A DNA stretch of 64,000 nt. Source: Streptomyces sp. NBC_01353. Lineage in GTDB: Bacteria; Actinomycetota; Actinomycetes; Streptomycetales; Streptomycetaceae. The translations under genes were made by a program, and so were the position numbers. The DNA lies in contig NZ_CP108352.1 in NCBI RefSeq assembly GCF_036237275.1, positions 7,217,501-7,281,500 on the forward strand, read 5' to 3'. Under the pieces are notes generated by a model. That model did no database searches and had not been told where the DNA came from. It saw only the letters and a list, made by a program, of their open reading frames with translations. Shown piece after piece: positions 56,008 through 64,000 of the stretch (positions are counted from its first letter, which is position 1; every line of letters starts with the position of its first letter).

Positions 56008-58899
56008 TCAGCTGTCGCGCAGGACATCCCGGAGTTGATGACGGCTGCTGACGCCGAGCTTGGGGTAGACGTTGTAGAGGTGCGAGCCCACGGTACGCGG
56101 CGAGAGAAACAGCCGCTCGGCGATCTCACGGTTCGACAGACCACGGGCGGCGAGTCGCGCGATCTGCTGCTGTTGGGCGGTCAACTCGGCCAGCCGCTCG
56201 TCAGAGGTGGACGCGGAGGCGTCGGCAACCCCTGCCGCGCGCAGCTCACCGCGGGCCGCGTCCGCGAGGTCCCGGGCTTCGAGTCGCGCCGCCACCTCCA
56301 GGACCGCGGTCAGCTGGGCGCGGGCCTCCAGGGGCCGTCGGCGCCTGCGCAGCCAGATCGCGTAGTGCAGACGGGCATGTGCCCGCTCCAGCGGCCAGGT
56401 GTCTCCCTCGGGGTTGACCAGAGCCAGTCGGAAGTGCTGCTCGGGATCCGCATCCTCGTCGACGAGGGCCGCCGCGTGGTGCATCAGGAGCGTCATGCGG
56501 GTCGTCGGCCGCTCACCCACGGACTCCCGCACCGCGCCAAGGACGCGCGCTGCCTCGTTCGTACGGCCGACGCGCTGTGCGGCGGTGGCCAGTTCACTGA
56601 TGCAGCGAGGAGACAGGAACCGGACGAGTGGCGATCCGTCCTCGCAGAAGAGGGCCCGGAGATGATGGAACGCAGCCTCAGCGTCCCCCAGGGCCAGTGC
56701 GTGAAGTCCGCTGGCGCGCAGCATCCTGACTCGAGTGGCCCGGTTCTCGCCGAGGTTGACGGAGCACCAGTGGCGGCCGGTGAAGGGGATGTCCGGAAGG
56801 GTCTCGCCGCGCAGGGCTCGCAGCGTCACGTCCAGTGCCTCCAGATCCATGTCGACACGGGGCGACGGGTGGACGAGCGCGGCGGCGCGCCCTTCCTCGA
56901 TCAGGGTGTGGGCTTCCTGCCATCGGCCCATGGCGACGAGGGTGTCCACGTGATGCGGAAGAGTCCACAGCCGCGAGCCCCAGGCCCCCCGGGCAGCGTG
57001 CAGCGCGCTCGCCTGCCGGTGCAGCTCCGCGCACTGCTCCGACTCGTCGGTGTAGTAGGCCACCGAGGCATGGGCCAGCAGCCGGGTCAGTGCAGCCGAT
57101 CCGTCGAGCGGTCCATCCAGCGGTCCGGACGACGGGACGTGCGCCCGACGGGTGGTTCTGTGGCTGCGGCCGTGGCGGTCGCCTTCGGCATCGAGCCCCA
57201 CCGACACATAGGCGTCCAGGGCTGCCAGGACTCCGGGCCCTTCGAGCCTGGGAAACGGGTGCGGGGCCACCGGATCGGTACGCCCGGCGGGCAGGGCGTC
57301 CACCCAGCGCTCGGCACGGTCGTCGCCCCTGTCGACTGCGGCCCCGGCCACCCGGCGGCCATGGTCGAACAGGCGGGGCAACTCCTCGTGGTGCTCCGGC
57401 AGACCGGACTGGTGGGCGATCGCCGCCGCGAGCGCGGTCAGTACGAGGGAGGTGGTGGCGGTAAGCGGGGGAGAGTGCCGCCACACGTCCAGCAGAAGCC
57501 CGAAGGCCTCCCGCTGGTACGAGAGAAGCGACAGCGCGGCGGCCGTGGCACAGCCCGCCACGCACCGCAGGTCCCGGTTGTGGGCGACCCGGGAGAACTC
57601 CGCGTACAGGTCGCGGACCCATTCCGGATCCCCGAGATCGCTCACCGCGACCATCGCCGCGGCAAGGCGGCGGGCCCGGTCCTCGTCGTTCCCGCTGAGC
57701 CGCGCCGCCTGCTCCAACGCCTCCGCCGAAGCGAAACGGTCCCCGACCCGCAGGGCGTGGACAGCGGTCGTCCGCTCCAGGGCATCGGCCACCTCCTCGT
57801 CGGGGCCGATCGCGGCCGCGGCCAGATGCCAGGCCCTGTAGGCCGGGTTCTGGCCCACCGCCGTCGCCAGGTCCTGATGGGCCTGCTGCCGCAGCTTCGC
57901 GGGCTGCCGGTGGAACGCCGCCGTACGGATCAGTGGATGGCCGAACACGAGGCTGCCGTCGGCGACGCCGATCAGGCCGGCCTCCTCCGCCCGGGCCCAC
58001 ACCGCCAGGTCGTCCGTGCCCAGGGCGGCCATGACGATGCGGAGTCCCTCGTCGCGCAGCGCGGCCGACGCATAGAGCAACGCACGCTGCGTGTCCTCCG
58101 GGAGCAGGTCCAGACGTGCGGAGAACACCTGAGGGGTCCGCAGGGTGCGGCCTGCCTCCGAGTCGAGTGAGGCCGACCCGGCACCGACGCCCGATGCCCG
58201 ATTCAGCTCGACGATCGCCAGGGGATTGCCCTCCGCCTGCCGAAGCAGGCCCAGCCGGTGCCGCCCCCGGGGTGCGTGGGGCTGGGCGTCCAGCAGCCGG
58301 GCTGCCGCCCCGCGGGACAACGGTCCGAGCCTGAGGACGGGAAGATCAGCCGGAACTCCTGCCCGGGGAGCTTCGCCACGTGCGGTGAACAGCATGGTCA
58401 CCGTCTGATCCGTGAGCCGCCGCCATACGGAGAGCAGGACCTCCAAGGAGGCGTCGTCGCAGTCCTCGACGTCGTCCACCGCCACGATCACCTGGCTCGA
58501 CCGGGCGAGGCGGGTCATGAGCGCGAGCGTGGCGGCACAGAGCGTACGCCGTTCCTCCGGCCCGGCTCCCGCACCCCGATCCACGGCGGAACGGAGCACC
58601 TGCTGCCAGTCCTCCGCAACGGTGTCCGGGACGTCCTGCACCGGCAGAAGCAGCTGGTGCAGGGAGGCGAAGGGGGTCGGCCGCTCCCCGCCCCAGCCCC
58701 GCACCGAAAGAACCAGGGCCCCCCGTGCCGCAGCCGTCTCCTCGGCGAACCGCAGCATCCGGGACCTGCCGCTGCCGGTCTCCCCGAGCACGAGCAGACC
58801 CTGGGGACCGGAGCGCACGTCCAGGCACCGCAGGATCCGGTCCGTCGCCTCCTCACGGCCGATCGGCACAGCCGCGCGTCCCGCCTCGTACTCCGTCAC
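56008..58899 (-). CDS. LAL-type LuxR family transcriptional regulator
   Basis: A 963-residue regulator: an N-terminal AAA/NTPase domain (about 15-300), a long helical middle, and a C-terminal LuxR HTH (about 895-960, LTAQQQQIARLAARGLSNREIAERLFLSPRTVGSHLYNV). The P-loop reads GETGSGRS (39-46), with R45 in place of the usual lysine. Walker B is VIVAVDDVEDCDD. The start is GTG 58899 with GGAGT close upstream. It is divergent from the redox gene run beginning at 59245 and probably controls it. Confidence 0.85.
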   Translation of the reverse strand: MTEYEAGRAAVPIGREEATDRILRCLDVRSGPQGLLVLGETGSGRSRMLRFAEETAAARGALVLSVRGWGGERPTPFASLHQLLLPVQDVPDTVAEDWQQVLRSAVDRGAGAGPEERRTLCAATLALMTRLARSSQVIVAVDDVEDCDDASLEVLLSVWRRLTDQTVTMLFTARGEAPRAGVPADLPVLRLGPLSRGAAARLLDAQPHAPRGRHRLGLLRQAEGNPLAIVELNRASGVGAGSASLDSEAGRTLRTPQVFSARLDLLPEDTQRALLYASAALRDEGLRIVMAALGTDDLAVWARAEEAGLIGVADGSLVFGHPLIRTAAFHRQPAKLRQQAHQDLATAVGQNPAYRAWHLAAAAIGPDEEVADALERTTAVHALRVGDRFASAEALEQAARLSGNDEDRARRLAAAMVAVSDLGDPEWVRDLYAEFSRVAHNRDLRCVAGCATAAALSLLSYQREAFGLLLDVWRHSPPLTATTSLVLTALAAAIAHQSGLPEHHEELPRLFDHGRRVAGAAVDRGDDRAERWVDALPAGRTDPVAPHPFPRLEGPGVLAALDAYVSVGLDAEGDRHGRSHRTTRRAHVPSSGPLDGPLDGSAALTRLLAHASVAYYTDESEQCAELHRQASALHAARGAWGSRLWTLPHHVDTLVAMGRWQEAHTLIEEGRAAALVHPSPRVDMDLEALDVTLRALRGETLPDIPFTGRHWCSVNLGENRATRVRMLRASGLHALALGDAEAAFHHLRALFCEDGSPLVRFLSPRCISELATAAQRVGRTNEAARVLGAVRESVGERPTTRMTLLMHHAAALVDEDADPEQHFRLALVNPEGDTWPLERAHARLHYAIWLRRRRRPLEARAQLTAVLEVAARLEARDLADAARGELRAAGVADASASTSDERLAELTAQQQQIARLAARGLSNREIAERLFLSPRTVGSHLYNVYPKLGVSSRHQLRDVLRDS

Positions 58900-59244
58900 A
58901 GCACTCCGACTCCCCGTGCGAGGCGGCTGGTGACCGCCCCTACGCGGATGTTGCCATAAGGCAGGCAATTTCGGCCGACCCGCCCCACTGGACGGACCGG
59001 GTGGCCGGGCGTCTTGAGGGCCGGCGCGCTTCGACCGCGGCTTCCCCCATCTGTCGGTCGGCCAGCCGGACCGGGCAAACCGCCGACCCCCGGCTCATTT
59101 CGGGCCTTGCGCGGGTAGTGCGCTGTCGTGCCAACTCCTGGGCACGGGAAGAAAAGTCGGTCGGTCGGGCCGGTCGTAGTTTTCGGGTGTGCCGAGCCGC
59201 GAAACGCGGACGGCACGGTACCGACTGCTCCGAAAGGACCCCTC
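58900..59244. promoter_or_regulatory. Divergent regulatory region
   Basis: A 345-bp gap between the LAL regulator and the YcaC-like gene. TTGCC-ATAAGGCA-GGCAA (58951-58968) is an inverted repeat near the regulator's expected promoter. A nested hairpin TGCCG-AG-CCGCG-AAA-CGCGG-A-CGGCA (59190-59215) lies in the likely leader of the plus-strand operon, 16 bases before its ribosome site. No confident -10/-35 pair was assigned. Confidence 0.45.
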
Positions 59245-59907
59245 ATGTTCGACATCACCAAGGTGCAGGCCGCCCCGAGCGCGGACCTCCTTACGCCCGA
59301 CAACGCCGTCATGCTCTTCGTGGACCACCAGCCGCAGATGTTCTTCGGCACCGGGAGCGGCGACCGCGCCGCGATCATCAACAGCACCGTGGGTCTTGCC
59401 AAGGCGGCTCAGGCATTTGACGTGCCCGCCGTCCTGACCACGGTCGCCGCCGAGTCGTTCTCCGGGCCCCTGCTGCCGCAGCTCGCCGAGGTGTTCCCCA
59501 AGAACGAGGTCATCGACCGCACGACGATGAACGCCTGGGAGGACGAGGCGCTCGTGGCGGCGGTCAAGGCGACCGGGCGCAAGAAGATCATCCTCTCCGG
59601 CCTGTGGACCGAGGTCTGCCTGGTGCTGCCCGCTCTCTCCGCGCTGGAGCAGGGATACGAGGTGTACGTGGTCTCCGACGCCTCCGGCGGCGTCAGCCCG
59701 GCCGCCCACGAGCACGCGCTCCAGCGGATGATCGCCGCCGGCGCGGTGCCGGTGACCTGGGTCCAGGTGCTCCTGGAGCTGCAGCGCGACTGGGCGCGCC
59801 AGGAGTCGTACGGCGCGGTCATGGAGATCGTCAAGGCCCACGCGGGCGCCTACGGCCTGGGCGTCGTGTACGCGCAGAGCGTCATCGGCGCGCACGCGGC
59901 CGGCTGA
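59245..59907 (+). CDS. YcaC-like isochorismatase-family hydrolase
   Basis: A 220-residue cysteine hydrolase. D27 (MLFVDHQPQMFF) and nucleophile C125 (SGLWTEVCLVLPALSALEQGYEVYVVSDASGG) are present; the third position reads R92 in DRTTMNAWED, as in my recollection of YcaC relatives. This contrasts with the triad-less relative at 30451. YcaC-type proteins form octamers, and their substrate is unknown. GAAAGGA upstream of ATG 59245. First gene of a co-directional run. Confidence 0.85.
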   Translation: MFDITKVQAAPSADLLTPDNAVMLFVDHQPQMFFGTGSGDRAAIINSTVGLAKAAQAFDVPAVLTTVAAESFSGPLLPQLAEVFPKNEVIDRTTMNAWEDEALVAAVKATGRKKIILSGLWTEVCLVLPALSALEQGYEVYVVSDASGGVSPAAHEHALQRMIAAGAVPVTWVQVLLELQRDWARQESYGAVMEIVKAHAGAYGLGVVYAQSVIGAHAAG

Positions 59908-59912
59908 CCTCC

Positions 59913-60434
59913 TTGGACACCGGCATTCTGATCCTGCGTCTGCTGGTGGGCCTGCTCGTCGCCGGCCACGGGGTGCAGAAGATCAGCTCGCACCTGGGCG
60001 GCAGGGGACTCGAGGGCGGCACGGAGGAGTTCCGCGCCGACGGTTTCCGCGGCGGAGCCCTCACCGCACTGGCGGCGGGCGGTGGCCAGATCGGATCGGG
60101 TCTGTTGCTCGCCGCCGGCCTCCTGACCCCGCTCGCCGCCACCGGGGCCATCGGGGTCATGACCGTCGCCCTCACCGTGAAATGGCGCAACGGCCTCTGG
60201 GTGCAGAACGACGGCTACGAGTACCCGCTCGTCCTCATCGGCACCGCCGCCGCACTCGCCGCCACCGGACCCGGCGCCTGGTCCCTCGACGCGGCCCTCG
60301 GCCTCACGCCGTACCCGCTGTGGTGGGCGGCCCTCGCGCTCGTGGCCGGTCTCGGCAGTGGGCTCCTCACCCGGCTCGTACTGCACCGGGCAGCCCCGGC
60401 GGCGCCGCAGAGCGCCGCCCGCCGCGAGCGCTGA
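59913..60434 (+). CDS. DoxX family membrane protein
   Basis: A 173-residue protein with about four membrane helices. It begins LDTGILILRLLVGLLVAGHGVQKI and has LTALAAGGGQIGSGLLLAAGLLTPLAATGAI, the DoxX signature. TTG 59913, five bases after the preceding stop, matches the usual family beginning; no ATG fits. DoxX proteins have been linked to thiol and oxidative stress and to membrane electron transfer. Translation is probably coupled to the upstream gene. Confidence 0.8.
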   Translation: MDTGILILRLLVGLLVAGHGVQKISSHLGGRGLEGGTEEFRADGFRGGALTALAAGGGQIGSGLLLAAGLLTPLAATGAIGVMTVALTVKWRNGLWVQNDGYEYPLVLIGTAAALAATGPGAWSLDAALGLTPYPLWWAALALVAGLGSGLLTRLVLHRAAPAAPQSAARRER

Positions 60435-60516
60435 CCGCGAGCCACACAGACCGGGTCCGGCCGCTCCGCGCCCCCCGACCGGACGGCCGGGCCCTCCCAC
60501 CCTCCAGGAGAACTCG

Positions 60517-61101
60517 ATGGAATCCACAACCACCGCACCCCCGCACGGCGGCGGCCAGCCGCTGCTGCACCAGAAGGGCGCCGAGACCCAGACGTTCGGC
60601 ACGCTCAAGCAGCTGCCGATCGGCCTCGGCCACGACACCCGCATGTATGCCTGCCAGCGGCTGAACCGCGTACTCGCCGACACGCAGATCCTGTACTCCC
60701 TCTACAAGAAGCACCACTGGCTCATGCGTGGTGCGACCTTCTACTCGCTCCACCTCATGCTGGACAAGCACGCGGAGGCCCAACTGGCCATCGTGGACGC
60801 GCTGGCCGAGCGGATCCAGAGCCTCGGCGGCGTCGCGGTAGGAGACCCGCGCCACGTCGCGGAACTGACCGCGATTCCCCGGCCACCGGACGGCGTGGAG
60901 CCGGTCCCCGTCATGCTGTCGCGGCTCCTCGACGCACACGAGCGGATCCTGATCGACGCGCGGGACGCCGCCGCCCGGATCTCGGCAGATGGCGACGAGG
61001 GCAGCACCGACCTGCTCGTCTCCGACGTCATCCGCACCGGCGAGGCGCAGGTGTGGTTCCTGGCCGAACACCTCGTGGACACACCCTTGGTGCGCGGCTG
61101 A
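60517..61101 (+). CDS. Dps-like ferritin-fold protein
   Basis: A 194-residue four-helix-bundle protein of the Dps/ferritin-like group. Key stretches are LNRVLADTQILYSLYKKHHWLMRGATFYSLHLMLDKHAEAQ, with the two His and the Asp/Glu-His pair typical of the inter-subunit ferroxidase site, and ERIQSLGGVAVGDPRHVAE. It probably oxidises and stores iron and may protect DNA from peroxide. AGGAG six bases before ATG. Its TGA overlaps the ATG of the next gene (ATGATG context). Confidence 0.85.
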   Translation: MESTTTAPPHGGGQPLLHQKGAETQTFGTLKQLPIGLGHDTRMYACQRLNRVLADTQILYSLYKKHHWLMRGATFYSLHLMLDKHAEAQLAIVDALAERIQSLGGVAVGDPRHVAELTAIPRPPDGVEPVPVMLSRLLDAHERILIDARDAAARISADGDEGSTDLLVSDVIRTGEAQVWFLAEHLVDTPLVRG

Positions 61102-62528
61102 TGGAGGACACGTACGACGTCGTCGTGGTCGGCGGCGGGCCGAGCGGCGAGGTCGCCGCCGACCGGGTCGTCCGGTCGGGGCTGACCGCCGTCGTCGTCG
61201 AGGCCGAGGCGGTCGGCGGCGAGTGTTCCTACCGGGCATGCGTGCCCAGCAAGGCCCTGCTGCGTCCCGGTGCGGCCAGGGAGGCCGCACGGTCGGTCGA
61301 CGGGGCACGGCAGGCGGTGACCGGGGCGCTCGACCCGGCGCACGTCCTGGCCCGCCGCGACCGGTTCACCGGCCGTGGCGACGACACCGGCCAGGCCGAC
61401 TGGCTGAACAGCGCCGGCATCCCCCTCGTACGGGGGCACGGCCGGCTCGCCGGAGAGCGCCGCGTGGAGGTGACCGGGGCTGATGGCACGGTCCGCACCC
61501 TGCGGGCCCGGCTCGCGGTCGTCCTCAGCCCCGGCACGGAACCCGCGCTGCCGCCGGTCGACGGGCTCGACCGGATCGGTGTGTGGACCAACCGGCAGGC
61601 CACCACGGCCGATGCGGTGCCCGAACGGCTCGTCGTCATCGGCGGGGGAGTGGTGGCCTGCGAGATGGCCACCGCGTGGCGCTCGCTCGGCTCCTCCGTC
61701 ACCCTGCTCGTCCGCGACCAGGCCCTGCTGACCGGCTGGGAGCCGTGTGCCGGCGAGGAGGTCACGCGCGGTCTGACCGGTCTGGGCATCACGATCCGCT
61801 TCGGGGTTTCGGCGACCCGGGTCGCCCGTGACGAGACCACCCACACCGTGACCGTGGAGACCGACGACGGCGCCACCCTCGTGGCCGACGAGGTGCTTGC
61901 CGCGGTCGGCCGTCGCCCGCGTACCGCGGACCTCGGCCTGGAGACCGTAGGCCTGCCGGCCGGTGGCTGGCTCCCGGTCGACGACACCGGCCGCGTCACC
62001 GACCTCGCCGGGGACTGGCTCTACGCCGTCGGCGACGTGAACCACCGGGCGCCGCTGACCCACATGGCCAAGTATCAGGCCCGTGCCTGTGCCGCGGCGA
62101 TCGCCGAGCGGGCCGTGGGCCGTCCGGCCGGCACCGGCGGTTGGCGGGCCTGGAACGCGGAGGCCGACCACGTCGCCGTCCCGCAGGCCGTGTTCACCCA
62201 TCCCGAGATCGCGAGCGTCGGTCTCACCGAACGCGCCGCACGCAAAGCGGGTATCGCGGTACGCGCGGTGGAGTACCGCATCGACGACGTCGCGGGAGCC
62301 GCGCTGTACGCGGACGACTTCCGCGGTCACGCCAAGCTCGTCGTCGACGAGACGCGGGGAGTCGTCGTCGGCTGCACGCTCACCGGCCCGATGGCGACTG
62401 AGCTGATCCACACGGCCACGGTCGCCATCGTGGGAGAAGTCCCGCTCGAACGTCTGTGGCACGCCGTCCCCGCATTCCCGACGGTCAGCGAGGTCTGGTT
62501 GCGGCTGCTTGAGGCGTACGGCCTCTGA
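61101..62528 (+). CDS. Pyridine nucleotide-disulfide oxidoreductase (class I)
   Basis: A 475-residue flavoprotein of the dihydrolipoamide dehydrogenase/mercuric reductase family. It has an FAD fold (VVVVGGGPSGEVAADRV), a redox pair CSYRAC in GGECSYRACVPSK, an NAD fold (LVVIGGGVVACEMATAW), VGDVNHRAPLTHMA, and a C-terminal dimer domain ending HAVPAFPTVSEVWLRLL. There is no N-terminal metal-binding domain or C-terminal Cys pair, so mercury reduction is unlikely. ATG 61101 shares a base with the preceding stop. A thiol-, quinone- or stress-related reductase is plausible. Confidence 0.86.
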   Translation: MEDTYDVVVVGGGPSGEVAADRVVRSGLTAVVVEAEAVGGECSYRACVPSKALLRPGAAREAARSVDGARQAVTGALDPAHVLARRDRFTGRGDDTGQADWLNSAGIPLVRGHGRLAGERRVEVTGADGTVRTLRARLAVVLSPGTEPALPPVDGLDRIGVWTNRQATTADAVPERLVVIGGGVVACEMATAWRSLGSSVTLLVRDQALLTGWEPCAGEEVTRGLTGLGITIRFGVSATRVARDETTHTVTVETDDGATLVADEVLAAVGRRPRTADLGLETVGLPAGGWLPVDDTGRVTDLAGDWLYAVGDVNHRAPLTHMAKYQARACAAAIAERAVGRPAGTGGWRAWNAEADHVAVPQAVFTHPEIASVGLTERAARKAGIAVRAVEYRIDDVAGAALYADDFRGHAKLVVDETRGVVVGCTLTGPMATELIHTATVAIVGEVPLERLWHAVPAFPTVSEVWLRLLEAYGL

Positions 62529-62594
62529 GGCGTCCGCCGATCGTCCGTCCGCACCGCGTCCGCACCCACACAAGCACCCGACAAGGAACCGCAC

Positions 62595-63422
62595 ATGCTT
62601 CCCACGAAGCGCACCCTCACGCTCGCCCTCGCCCTGCCCGCGACGCTGGCCTCCCTGATCGGTGCCGCACCCACGAGCAGCTCGCCCGCCGCCGACACCG
62701 ACCGGCACGCGCCCAAGCCCACCATCGTCCTTGTCCACGGGGCGTTCGCCGACGCCTCCAGCTGGAGCGGCACGATCAAGCGACTGCGTCGCGCGGGCTA
62801 TCCGGTCGTCGCCACCGCCAACCCGCTGCGCGGTCTCGCCGACGACACCGCCTACCTTCGCGGCGTGCTCGCCGGCGTCGACGGCCCCGTCGTCCTGGTC
62901 GGCCACTCCTACGGCGGCGCCGTCATCAGCGGAGCCGCAGTGGGCGACAGCCGCGTGAAGGCCCTCGTCTACATCGCCGCGTTCACCCCCGACAAGGGCG
63001 AGAGCGCGGCCCAGCTGGCCGCCAAGTTCCCCGGCTCCACCCTCGGCGAGACGGTGAACCCGCAGCCGTACCCGCTGCCCGGCGGCGGCATCGGTACCGA
63101 ACTCGTCATCGACCAGGCCAAGTACCACCGTCAGTTCGCCGCTGACGTCCCCACCGCCGACGCGGCGGTCATGGCCGCCACCCAGCGCCCGGTCGCCACC
63201 GCCGCGCTGGAGGAGAAGGCCGGGGGAGCGGCGTGGAAGACGATCCCGTCATGGGCGCTGATCGCCACCGCCGACAAGAACATCCCGCCGGCGGCCGAGC
63301 GGTGGATGGCGAGGCGCGCCGGCTCCCACACCACCGAGGTGGACGCCTCGCACGCCGTGGCCGTCTCCCGCCCGGGCGTGGTCACCGACGTGATCCTCGA
63401 CGCCGCGCGCGCCACCCGCTGA
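62595..63422 (+). CDS. Secreted alpha/beta hydrolase
   Basis: A 275-residue hydrolase with an N-terminal signal peptide (about 1-30, TKRTLTLALALPATLASLIG). The mature part has VLVHGAFADASSW (oxyanion region), GHSYGG (nucleophile serine), the acid near IATADKNIP and the histidine in DASHAVAVSRP. It is close to the large group annotated as pimeloyl-ester or chloroperoxidase-like hydrolases. AAGGAA upstream of ATG 62595. The only clearly exported protein of this run. Confidence 0.85.
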   Translation: MLPTKRTLTLALALPATLASLIGAAPTSSSPAADTDRHAPKPTIVLVHGAFADASSWSGTIKRLRRAGYPVVATANPLRGLADDTAYLRGVLAGVDGPVVLVGHSYGGAVISGAAVGDSRVKALVYIAAFTPDKGESAAQLAAKFPGSTLGETVNPQPYPLPGGGIGTELVIDQAKYHRQFAADVPTADAAVMAATQRPVATAALEEKAGGAAWKTIPSWALIATADKNIPPAAERWMARRAGSHTTEVDASHAVAVSRPGVVTDVILDAARATR

Positions 63423-63469
63423 ACACCCGCCCGTACCTCACCCGTACGTCCTACGAAGGGAAACCCCTC

Positions 63470-64000
63470 ATGGCGATCACGCCGATCCTCGAACCCACCG
63501 CCCAAGCCTTCGCCGACGCCACCGCCCAGCCGCCGTTCCTCTACCAGATCCCCGTGGCGGACGGCCGCAAGGCCGTGGACGGTGTCCAGAGCGGTGAAGG
63601 TGTCCCCCTGCCCGCCGTAGACGAGGAATGGGTCACCGTCCACGGCGGTCCCACCGGCGACGTCCGCGCCCGCATCGTCCGCCCGCGCGGCGCCACCGGC
63701 CCGCTCCCCGTCATCCTCTACATCCACGGCGCCGGCTGGGTCTTCGGCAACGCCCACACCCACGACCGGCTCGTCCGCGAACTCGCCGTCGGCGCCCGTG
63801 CGGCCGTTGTCTTCCCCGAGTACGACCTCTCGCCCGAGGCCCGCTACCCCGTCGCCATCGAGCAGAACTACAGCGTCGCCCAGTGGATCGCCCGCGAGGG
63901 ACACCACAAGGACCTCGACGGCACCCGGATCGCCGTCGCGGGCGATTCGGTCGGCGGCAACATGACCGCCGCCCTCACCCTCATGGCCAAGCAGCGCGGC
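63470..64000 (+). CDS. HSL-type alpha/beta hydrolase, N-terminal part
   Basis: The first 177 residues of a hydrolase that runs off the right edge. ATG 63470 follows GAAGGG at nine bases, and the frame stays open to the last base. It has IHGAGW (oxyanion motif) and a canonical serine elbow GDSVGG near residue 160. Acid and histidine lie beyond the window. Compare the cysteine variant at 54971. It probably belongs to the same operon as its upstream neighbours, 47 bases away. Confidence 0.85.
   Translation, partial: MAITPILEPTAQAFADATAQPPFLYQIPVADGRKAVDGVQSGEGVPLPAVDEEWVTVHGGPTGDVRARIVRPRGATGPLPVILYIHGAGWVFGNAHTHDRLVRELAVGARAAVVFPEYDLSPEARYPVAIEQNYSVAQWIAREGHHKDLDGTRIAVAGDSVGGNMTAALTLMAKQRG

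Noticed and set aside
55861..58170. 769-codon frame antisense to the LAL regulator
   Set aside because: The sense strand carries the P-loop and LuxR HTH; the opposite frame has no domain and no start context.
61101..62528. Mercuric reductase (merA)
   Set aside because: The N-terminal HMA domain and C-terminal vicinal cysteines are missing, and no mer genes are adjacent.

Overview
The window looks like chromosomal DNA of a Streptomyces-type actinomycete. The GC content is very high, third codon positions are almost all G or C, GTG and TTG starts are common, stop/start overlaps of the ATGA and GTGA type are frequent, and the gene content is typical of the genus (DUF5999, PRC-barrel, MocR and LAL regulators, a tandem glycine riboswitch). 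The left edge lies inside a 23S rRNA gene, so the window starts at the 3' end of an rRNA operon.

Region 1 (1-15.4 kb) is core genome. The end of 23S rRNA, a 5S rRNA and a strong terminator are followed by a CDP-alcohol phosphatidyltransferase, a large nucleotidyltransferase fused to a degenerate phosphoglucomutase half, a membrane triad (DUF881, small basic protein, DUF881), a GarA-like FHA protein, FtsR-like MerR, DUF151 nuclease, a second MerR, DNA polymerase IV, a PRC-barrel protein and riboswitch-controlled gcvP. Most of this order matches the Rv1822-Rv1832 block of Mycobacterium tuberculosis, without gcvH.

Region 2 (15.4-36 kb) is a mosaic of single genes and short operons: a glutamate-cysteine ligase-like protein, CPBP protease, PhzF, PadR, SRPBCC, Clp-N protein, three EamA exporters, FMN/PPOX-type proteins, a divergent MocR regulator, LysR, an isochorismatase fold lacking its catalytic triad, a Tat-type Rieske lipoprotein, a secreted GH89 glycosidase and a ChrB-like protein coupled to an MFS pump. 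Many convergent pairs share long bidirectional hairpin terminators.

Region 3 (36-48.3 kb) is a dense catabolic cluster. A MarR regulator and an MFS transporter face an eleven-gene operon: aldehyde dehydrogenase, extradiol (VOC) dioxygenase, aspartate-dehydrogenase-like enzyme, alpha/beta hydrolase, cupin, two SDRs (one without its catalytic residues), a ThDP enzyme, a VanB-type reductase, a 74-residue recombinase-like HTH protein and a Rieske oxygenase. Copies of a TAAGCGCTTA-type palindrome sit on both divergent promoters. The set implies oxygenation, meta-type ring cleavage, hydrolysis and aldehyde oxidation of an unknown aromatic substrate.

Region 4 (48.6-53.3 kb) is a choline/betaine-like module of aldehyde dehydrogenase, APC permease and GMC oxidoreductase. 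It ends in a scar that holds a truncated HipA-kinase gene and a cluster of ACTCCCCA repeats.

Region 5 (53.9-64 kb) has an AraC regulator, an HSL-type hydrolase with a Ser-to-Cys nucleophile change and a 963-residue LAL/LuxR regulator. The LAL gene is divergent from a run of a YcaC-like hydrolase, DoxX, a Dps-like protein, a flavin disulfide reductase, a secreted alpha/beta hydrolase and a second HSL-type hydrolase cut by the right edge. This run looks like a redox or electrophile-stress operon.
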